From NCBI GenBank assembly GCA_019671135.1, contig JAHRHY010000019.1, positions 1,197,108 through 1,261,107 of the forward strand: 64,000 nucleotides of DNA. Reading direction: 5' to 3'. Positions within the stretch are counted from its first letter, which is position 1, and each line of letters starts with the position of its first letter. This stretch comes from Linnemannia hyalina. Its lineage: Eukaryota; Mortierellomycota; Mortierellomycetes; Mortierellales; Mortierellaceae. The position numbers and the translations under genes were made by a program. The notes under the pieces are model-generated. The model did no database searches and was not told the DNA's origin. It worked only from the letters and a program-made list of their open reading frames with translations. Positions 58,032 to 64,000 of the stretch are shown here, one piece after another.

Positions 58032-58836
58032 TAACGTCAACTTCCAGTACTTTTTTGCTCAGTGATCCACTTGATTCAAAATAAAAATAAAAAACAACAC
58101 CCAGAAAAAACTAAAAGTTTTCTGATGCAAATGAATTCGGATGAGGGCACACCTAAATGCGAACAAAGACGAATCCCGCGTTTATTTGAACAAGAATGTC
58201 CTTGATCAAAACTAACGGTGAGTTTTCTAATGAATCTCTGCTACCGTGTTATATGAAGACCTCAAATGACCACACATATGTATGATCGCACTTGAAAGCT
58301 CCAACACAAAAAGGTAGAATAGTAACCAAATAATAACAACGAAAGTAACCGCCTGTTACACTTCGTATTAATGATCAGTCTCTGCTGTAACCTTGTCACT
58401 AGTGACCAGATACACGCACGAAATGACCACAAATAATAGAAAAGGATCCTGTCCTTGTTGGATTATCCTGAAAATAGAGAAAAATCCTGACAGTAAAGGT
58501 CCTGTTCTGTAATGATCCGTAAATGCTCCCGTTACGTCCTGAATCGCTCCTGTAGATTGATGGAGTGTTCCTCGTAATGGGTTGAATGAATAAATAAATG
58601 AGTGGATGGATCCTGTCAATCGTTCGACGGATTCTGATCCCGATCCGTGTTGTATTTATCAAAAAAAATGAAAATTTTTACGCTAGTCACGCACAATCGA
58701 CTTGATAAGACAAGAGAGGGATCTTTGTTAACAGCCCAGACACCTCCATTTATGTCGGTGTCTGGTCATATGACTAAATTACTGTCTCTAGCCTAATTAC
58801 ATTAGCTGACACCCCCGAGACAGGCAAATATGCGAC
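58032..58836. other. subtelomeric unique sequence
   Basis: About 800 bases between the last B element and the interstitial telomere repeats. Short frames only, no domain. Nothing recognised. Confidence 0.4.
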
Positions 58837-58918
58837 AGGGTTTTTTAGGGTTTTTTTAGGGTTTTTTAGGGTTTTTTAGGGTTTTTTAGGGTTTTTTAGG
58901 GTTTTTTTAGGGTTTTTT
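58837..58918 (+). repeat. interstitial telomeric repeats, T6-7AGGG
   Basis: Eight units of TTTTTTAGGG or TTTTTTTAGGG, same strand orientation as the terminal array. They join the start of the Penelope-like element directly, which suggests this was once the chromosome end. Confidence 0.92.
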
Positions 58919-59687
58919 TATAATAGGAGGGGTGTGAAAAAGGTGTTTAAGGGACTGAGAGTGTGTAAAAGAAAGAAGACGTTGGGACAAGTGCTTGTTT
59001 CGATTTTTTCTCTTCAGCCTTGTCTTCTTATATACTTTTTCACCATTCTCTTTCTCTCATTGAGAAGGGTGAACTATTTCTAATCCGCAGTATTTGTTTA
59101 CGGATAGACATATCTTGATTATTATGATATGAACCAATTATCTTTCGAGTTTGAGTACATGTGCCATACTTTCTATCCCGGTGTCAGTTGACTTAAGTTC
59201 TGTTGACGTCTTTTTAACGGGAAGTAGAACGAAGGGGACCTTGTCTTTCAACAAAAAGATGTGGTTCAAGTTGTTTCCGGATGACTCCAAGTCTGTCTGA
59301 AAGTCGACAAACTTAAAAGGATGGTCATGGGTGAAACTATCATAGGGGGTAAAGTCGAAACTTTAAATTAAAGTTTCGACTTTCAAAACAACTTTGCAGT
59401 TTTACATCCGGGCCGAGCCGACTAAAACCTGTTTAGATACGAGCCGTTCCGAGTCTAGGGAAAGCCTAGAGAACCGGTATTGTTTCCCAAAAAAGGAAAT
59501 AATTCTTTTTCCAGCAAAAAGTGTTTAAAAGTTGTTTGTGAGGTATGTAGGGTCTACTTTAGGACCCGGGGAGTACGATAAACGTGTTTATTTAGGGGAT
59601 TACATTGAAGGATACCCTTCAATTAAGGGTTTAGGGATTTTAGGGATTTTTTTTTAGGGTTATTTAGGGTTTCTTAAGGGTTTTTTA
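58911..59687 (-). repeat. proximal direct repeat (pseudo-LTR) of the Penelope-like element
   Basis: Begins AGGGTTTTTTTATAATAGGA directly after the interstitial telomere units and ends in degenerate telomeric repeats (AGGGTTATTTAGGGTTTCTT). It contains an almost perfect 33-nt palindrome (59350-59382, AAAGTCGAAACTTTAA and its complement) and small hairpins (tctagg-gaaag-cctaga; gggtc...gaccc). A TATATAAG box on the minus strand lies at about 59027-59034. Confidence 0.9.
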
Positions 59688-59862
59688 TCGGGGTCAAAGA
59701 GGATCAAGTCTAGCCCTTACCGCTAAGACTCCCTCAAAAAACCTAAGATTACCTAACTCTATTAAATCCCATAAAATATATATTCAATTAAAACCAAGTG
59801 TAAGATATGGGGTTCTGGGTATAACGTCTAGATAGACGATTAATACTCATTGTATGTCATCC
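59688..59862 (-). other. 3' untranslated part of the Penelope-like element
   Basis: Short AT-rich stretch between the ORF stop and the proximal direct repeat. It contains a cgtctagatagacg palindrome (59826-59839). Confidence 0.5.
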
Positions 59863-62800
59863 TTAGAGCCTCGCCGAGATTTGGCGTTGACCTAAGATCT
59901 TTCTATTATACTTGTTCAACTCATCGCGGATGTTTGAACCTCTATAGATTATCCAGTTTGCACTAACATCTTTAAATTTAGTGGGATTGGATTTTAGGAT
60001 AGCCTGAACTACGTTACGACCAAAGCGTTCAACTTTGTGTCTACCAGGAATATTCTTTAAAAAGAATCTCTTTTCAATATCATCATCCTCATCTTTATCT
60101 GATGGTGGATTATAATCGGCGGGAGCCTGGCTCTGAGCAGTACGACCATACAACAACTGATGTCGTTCTTCGTAACTGTGCATTCCGAGTTGTTCTTGAA
60201 TGACGGGTTCAGGATAGTTGCGGTGTATGAGGAACTTAATAAAGTTCTGTCTTGCAACTTTGTGATAACTAGCATAGCCGGAGTTCCGGATTAAACGCTG
60301 GTTTTCACCATTAATCCAGTTGAAAATATATTTATTAGGGAAATAAGTATCTGGACTAGTGTATAGGTGTTTATTCATGGGTTTGTCATGAGGACTAATG
60401 TCAATACGTTGAATTGAGTTCTCAGTAACAATAGTAATATTTAAGTCAAGCATTGCTACTTGGCGGCCATGGAGTCCATGGTCTATAGTAATGTTCAAGT
60501 CGTTTGCTTCTTCATAGATCTTATAAAGTGCTTCATTAAAGTAGCCTTTAAGATCTGATGCTACCTCGGTCATGTAAACTACATTTCCTTGGTATCTAGG
60601 AACACCGAATAGGGCAAGCCCATCATCAATGTATCTAAGTATTTGCAAGTCGAATTTTTGTTTGCCAAGAAAGTCAAGTTGTGTAAAAGTATCCTCATCA
60701 ATGTCCAAGTAAACTTGGTCAATGGGTATATTTTTAAATATGTAGCCTTTCTCTACGCAGCATGCATACAGGCGAGCAAAAGTTGGCGCCATAGGCGTCC
60801 CCATTGCGAGTCCTGTAACTTGTCTGTATAGTTTTTTACCATCGGATAAAATACAGTTTTTATTAACCCAATACGCAAGATTCATCATATCTCTGATGTG
60901 GTTTTCTCTTGGATCATTATCAAAGTAATTAATGATAGTTTCTATAGCATTATTTACATTTATACTTCCATACATGTTTATGACATCATATGTGGCGACA
61001 TAATAATCATAGCTTGGATTGAAATGGAATTGTTCTAGTTTACGAATCAATGTGGGTGTATCGGGTAGTTCTTGGCGGAATACCACCAAGTAATCGCGAA
61101 GTTGTTCATCGACAAACTCACTGATCGTATGTGTAAACCAGGGATAGGAGGGCACTATAGGGCGGACGCTAATAGGCGACTTATGAATCTTTGGAAGAAG
61201 ATACATAACTGGTATTGTAAAATAGTTACTATTTTTTCTATATAGGTCCTCCATTATTTCCGCAGTTTCACGAACAAAAGTTCTGTGTTCTTCTTGATCA
61301 AGACGTGCGGCGAATTGTTTAAGATGCCTAAGGGAGACATAGACATCAATATAGGGGTCTCTTTCATAAAGATTACGATTATTAAGAAGATTAAACAACT
61401 GGTTCTGATACCAGCTGCTATCCATAATAGTCAGCCCCAAGTTTTTATCAGCAGGGCCAATGATAAGTTTATTGTCTGTCATAAACTTGATGGTCTTGTT
61501 GATTTTTGGAAGGAGTTTCTTATGCGGGTTTGAAGATCTCAATGTAATTAAGTCAGATATTAATTGTGGTTTGTTCGCATTGAAGTGAATGTTTGTGATA
61601 TATTTATCGGCTTTTTTAAGCTGTTTAAACATTTGTTTTTTCAATTTCAACACCTCTTTAGTTAACAGATCATACCTGGGCTGTTTATGGATGTTGAAGT
61701 TGACTCCTTTATTTAGAACAATAAGAATATCATGTGGAATAGTAGTGATGGAAGAAATGTTGTTTACTCCATCAAAACTTTGGACATCGCGATGAATTAC
61801 TTCTTTCTGGCTGCGTTTCGGCGCGCGCCATTTTGGCTTCTTTGGTTGCCTGCCTTCGCGGACGGATGTTTCCCTTTGGGATGGTTCTTGGGTCCTTTGG
61901 GTTTGGGTCCGTTCTTCTTGTTGTTCTTCCCCTTCTTGGGCGCGGGGCCTTTTGGGCCCTTGAACTTGGAAAGTTCGTTCTTGCGCTTGTGAGGGGGTGA
62001 TTTGCCTTTTCCGCGCTTTGCGGAAGTCTTGTTCAGCTTGATTTTCTAAGCGTGGTGAAGTAAGATATTGGTTAGATGAAATGAGAATAGCATGTAATCT
62101 CGGGGCAAACCAGTCATAGACAATTTGATGGAGTACCTTTAATCCATTGTTAACTGCCTCAAGTTCTGCGGTAACCCTCAGCGCCTGTACTTGAGTGACA
62201 AACTCTTGTGCAGCCGCCTTAAGAAGGGTGCGAGTATAGTCCTTACCTTGCATTGTAAGACGGTCATTAGTCTCAATAGAGACCAATGATGCCTGTAATG
62301 CATCAGATAGGTTTTTCGGAAGGGTTTGATCAAGTTCCTCTTGAGCCTTGGCAATCACACTAACCTTGTCATTGCGAATTACATTGACAAGGAGTAGATT
62401 GTACTCAGCATTAAGAGAAGCTTGTGCTTCCTTGGACAATGTAACACGATTGTTGTTCACAAAGGGTTTACCCCAATAGTCAGCAGTTGTGTGTACATTC
62501 AGTTCTCGCAGAACTTTCTCTGCCGCTTTGACTTTATCCATCAAAACGGCCGCTCTATTGACAAACTTGTGTAGAATGTCAGCGGCCACCTTTTCAGATA
62601 GAGCTCCCTTCTTAAAAGAGGGAAGATAACTGCCAGGGTGGAGAGAGGAACCTTCCGTCTGGGTTGCTAAACCCAAACGTATAATAAGGTCATCGAGGGT
62701 GGTGGATCCAGCCGGGGGGCGATCCACTCCCATCTCGGAGTCATCAGGGTCTTGGGCTTGGGCAAGGGCTTGGGCGGCACTGGCAGCAATGATGGCGGCA

Positions 62801-63000
62801 TCTCGCATTCGGTTGGTCTCGGCGGAGCGAGCCAAAAGGGAGGCGATGTCTTGACCACCTTGGGGGCGACCGGATGATCCTTGGATATTCATGTTCGACA
62901 TAGTGGTGAGAATGAAGTAGGGTTTTTTTATAATAGGAGGGGTGTGAAAAAGGTGTTTAAGGGACTGAGAGTGTGTAAAAGAAAGAAGACGTTGGGACAA
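59863..63000 (-). CDS. Penelope-like element reverse transcriptase ORF (no GIY-YIG)
   Basis: 1045 codons from ATG 63000; an internal ATG at 62901 (residue 34, MSNMNIQG) is the likelier start, because the first 27 codons lie in the direct repeat. Residues 34-400 are a helical, Gln/Ala-rich region of unknown role ending in a basic, NLS-like KKPKWRAPKR. The catalytic part begins near 405: VLNKGVNFN, GPADKNLGL (517), LPKIHK (602), RPIV (613), ATYDVINMYG (motif A Asp 672), GLAMGTPMAPT (730-740), LRYIDDGLALF (YIDD 790-793), then DKPMNKHLYTSPDTYFP. These are Penelope-type signatures. The protein ends 250 residues after YIDD with an acidic patch (DKDEDDD) and no GIY-YIG motif. The frame is intact and all catalytic residues are present, so it may be active. 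The frame may also be read as an ORF1-ORF2 fusion. Confidence 0.92.
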   Translation of the reverse strand: MSQRLLSFTHSQSLKHLFHTPPIIKKPYFILTTMSNMNIQGSSGRPQGGQDIASLLARSAETNRMRDAAIIAASAAQALAQAQDPDDSEMGVDRPPAGSTTLDDLIIRLGLATQTEGSSLHPGSYLPSFKKGALSEKVAADILHKFVNRAAVLMDKVKAAEKVLRELNVHTTADYWGKPFVNNNRVTLSKEAQASLNAEYNLLLVNVIRNDKVSVIAKAQEELDQTLPKNLSDALQASLVSIETNDRLTMQGKDYTRTLLKAAAQEFVTQVQALRVTAELEAVNNGLKVLHQIVYDWFAPRLHAILISSNQYLTSPRLENQAEQDFRKARKRQITPSQAQERTFQVQGPKRPRAQEGEEQQEERTQTQRTQEPSQRETSVREGRQPKKPKWRAPKRSQKEVIHRDVQSFDGVNNISSITTIPHDILIVLNKGVNFNIHKQPRYDLLTKEVLKLKKQMFKQLKKADKYITNIHFNANKPQLISDLITLRSSNPHKKLLPKINKTIKFMTDNKLIIGPADKNLGLTIMDSSWYQNQLFNLLNNRNLYERDPYIDVYVSLRHLKQFAARLDQEEHRTFVRETAEIMEDLYRKNSNYFTIPVMYLLPKIHKSPISVRPIVPSYPWFTHTISEFVDEQLRDYLVVFRQELPDTPTLIRKLEQFHFNPSYDYYVATYDVINMYGSINVNNAIETIINYFDNDPRENHIRDMMNLAYWVNKNCILSDGKKLYRQVTGLAMGTPMAPTFARLYACCVEKGYIFKNIPIDQVYLDIDEDTFTQLDFLGKQKFDLQILRYIDDGLALFGVPRYQGNVVYMTEVASDLKGYFNEALYKIYEEANDLNITIDHGLHGRQVAMLDLNITIVTENSIQRIDISPHDKPMNKHLYTSPDTYFPNKYIFNWINGENQRLIRNSGYASYHKVARQNFIKFLIHRNYPEPVIQEQLGMHSYEERHQLLYGRTAQSQAPADYNPPSDKDEDDDIEKRFFLKNIPGRHKVERFGRNVVQAILKSNPTKFKDVSANWIIYRGSNIRDELNKYNRKILGQRQISARL

Positions 63001-63696
63001 GTGCTTGTTTCGATTTTTTCTCTTCAGCCTTGTCTTCTTATATACTTTTTCACCATTCTCTTTCTCTCATTGAGAAGGGTGAACTATTTCTAATCCGCAG
63101 TATTTGTTTACGGATAGACATATCTTGATTATTATGATATGAACCAATTATCTTTCGAGTTTGAGTACATGTGCCATACTTTCTATCCCGGTGTCAGTTG
63201 ACTTAAGTTCTGTTGACGTCTTTTTAACGGGAAGTAGAACGAAGGGGACCTTGTCTTTCAACAAAAAGATGTGGTTCAAGTTGTTTCCGGATGACTCCAA
63301 GTCTGTCTGAAAGTCGACAAACTTAAAAGGATGGTCATGGGTGAAACTATCATAGGGGGTAAAGTCGAAACTTTAAATTAAAGTTTCGACTTTCAAAACA
63401 ACTTTGCAGTTTTACATCCGGGCCGAGCCGACTAAAACCTGTTTAGATACGAGCCGTTCCGAGTCTAGGGAAAGCCTAGAGAACCGGTATTGTTTCCCAA
63501 AAAAGGAAATAATTCTTTTTCCAGCAAAAAGTGTTTAAAAGTTGTTTGTGAGGTATGTAGGGTCTACTTTAGGACCCGGGGAGTACGATAAACGTGTTTA
63601 TTTAGGGGATTACATTGAAGGATACCCTTCAATTAAGGGTTTAGGGATTTTAGGGATTTTTTTTAGGGTTATTTAGGGTTTCTTAAGGGTTTTTTA
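62921..63696 (-). repeat. distal direct repeat (pseudo-LTR) with promoter
   Basis: A copy of 58911-59687 (offset 4010 bp). On the minus strand it lies upstream of the ORF and contains the first possible start codon. It ends in degenerate telomere repeats merging with the terminal array. Presence of a second partial copy distal to a full one implies tandem insertion at the chromosome end. Confidence 0.9.
63036..63044 (-). promoter_or_regulatory. TATA box in the distal pseudo-LTR
   Basis: TATATAAG on the minus strand lies about 40 nt before the ATG at 63000 and about 140 nt before the ATG at 62901. A start site about 30 nt downstream would leave the 62901 ATG with a ~110-nt leader, favouring that start. 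Confidence 0.45.
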
Positions 63697-64000
63697 GGGT
63701 TTTTTAGGGTTTTTTAGGGTTTTTTAGGGTTTTTTAGGGTTTTTTAGGGTTTTTTAGGGTTTTTTAGGGTTTTTTAGGGTTTTTTAGGGTTTTTTAGGGT
63801 TTTTTAGGGTTTTTTAGGGTTTTTTAGGGTTTTTTAGGGTTTTTTAGGGTTTTTTTAGGGTTTTTTAGGGTTTTTTAGGGTTTTTTTAGGGTTTTTTAGG
63901 GTTTTTTAGGGTTTTTTAGGGTTTTTTAGGGTTTTTTAGGTTTTTTAGGGTTTTTTAGGGTTTTTTAGGGTTTTTTAGGGTTTTTTAGGGTTTTTTTAGG
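63680..64000 (+). repeat. terminal telomere array, TTTTTTAGGG
   Basis: About 30 tandem units, mostly T6AGGG with some T7AGGG and one AGG variant (near 63939). The G-rich strand runs 5' to 3' toward the window end, as expected for a right telomere. The first units are degenerate (AGGGTTATTTAGGGTTTCTTAAGGG is split across the repeat end). Confidence 0.93.

Larger units (their letters stand above)
58911..63696 (-). mobile_element. telomere-associated Penelope-like retroelement, endonuclease-deficient type
   Basis: One reverse-transcriptase ORF (minus strand) lies between two ~775-bp direct repeats (58911-59687 and 62921-63696), offset by 4010 bp and nearly identical apart from one T indel. Telomeric repeats border both sides. 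The C-terminus lacks a GIY-YIG endonuclease. Sense RNA would end in C-rich CCCTAAAAAA repeats. This is the organisation described for Athena and Coprina elements of rotifers and fungi (Gladyshev and Arkhipova), where the element is primed from the chromosome end. Confidence 0.88.

Noticed and set aside
58368..58662. Two overlapping minus-strand frames of 83 and 87 codons
   Set aside because: They have no domain and no codon bias, and overlap in different frames.
58911..59687. Hammerhead ribozyme in the pseudo-LTR
   Set aside because: I looked on both strands for the CTGATGA...GAAA core and did not find it.
59863..63000. Telomerase reverse transcriptase
   Set aside because: The LPKIHK, GLAMGTPMAPT and YIDD motifs and direct-repeat flanks fit Penelope-like elements; no telomerase-specific N-terminal or T-motif is seen.

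Overview
The window looks like one chromosome arm of a filamentous fungus running into its telomere. Genes have short GT-AG introns (about 65-185 nt). The left part carries an APSES (StuA/Efg1-type) transcription factor and a vacuolar M28 protease, both fungal. The right part carries a Crinkler, a Fanzor remnant and a repeated nuclease-like gene family of the kind I associate with Mucoromycota. My best guess is Mortierellomycotina; that is inference and no marker gene proves it. The last 0.3 kb is an array of TTTTTTAGGG units with the G-rich strand pointing to the window end, so position 64000 is probably at or very near the physical chromosome end.

Layout. (1) 1-24.8 kb is core-like: the 5' end of a minus-strand gene (1-294), about 16 kb without a convincing gene, the six-exon APSES gene (16433-19916) and the six-exon PFF1-like protease (21106-24806). 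(2) 25-42.6 kb is an accessory block. It holds three members or pieces of one uncharacterised, possibly PD-(D/E)XK-like family (25857-26632, 28685-29669, 39812-42163), an XPG-like N-terminal gene, a helix-hairpin-helix mini-gene, nested inverted-repeat elements, a complete Crinkler with restriction-type nuclease and kinase domains (33598-35511, minus), a decayed Ty3/gypsy fragment and a decayed Fanzor. (3) 43.7-58 kb is subtelomeric: a putative LTR, several copies of two inverted-repeat families sharing GGAGGCC-type ends, a frameshifted Cys-rich modular gene of possible DNA-virus origin, and a nearly complete Ty3/gypsy chromodomain polyprotein. (4) 58.8-64 kb is telomeric: interstitial T6AG3 repeats, then a Penelope-like retroelement without endonuclease flanked by ~775-bp direct repeats, then terminal T6AG3 repeats.

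How it fits together. The left 25 kb is transposon-poor with regular multi-exon genes. To its right is a fast-changing compartment where effector- and nuclease-like families are duplicated, truncated and interrupted by elements. The Penelope-like element is oriented so that its RNA would end in C-rich telomeric repeats able to pair with the chromosome's G-rich overhang, matching the published model for telomere-associated endonuclease-deficient Penelope-like elements. Exon models for the APSES, PFF1, Crinkler and nuclease-family genes were built by hand from GT-AG sites and close in phase at every junction.
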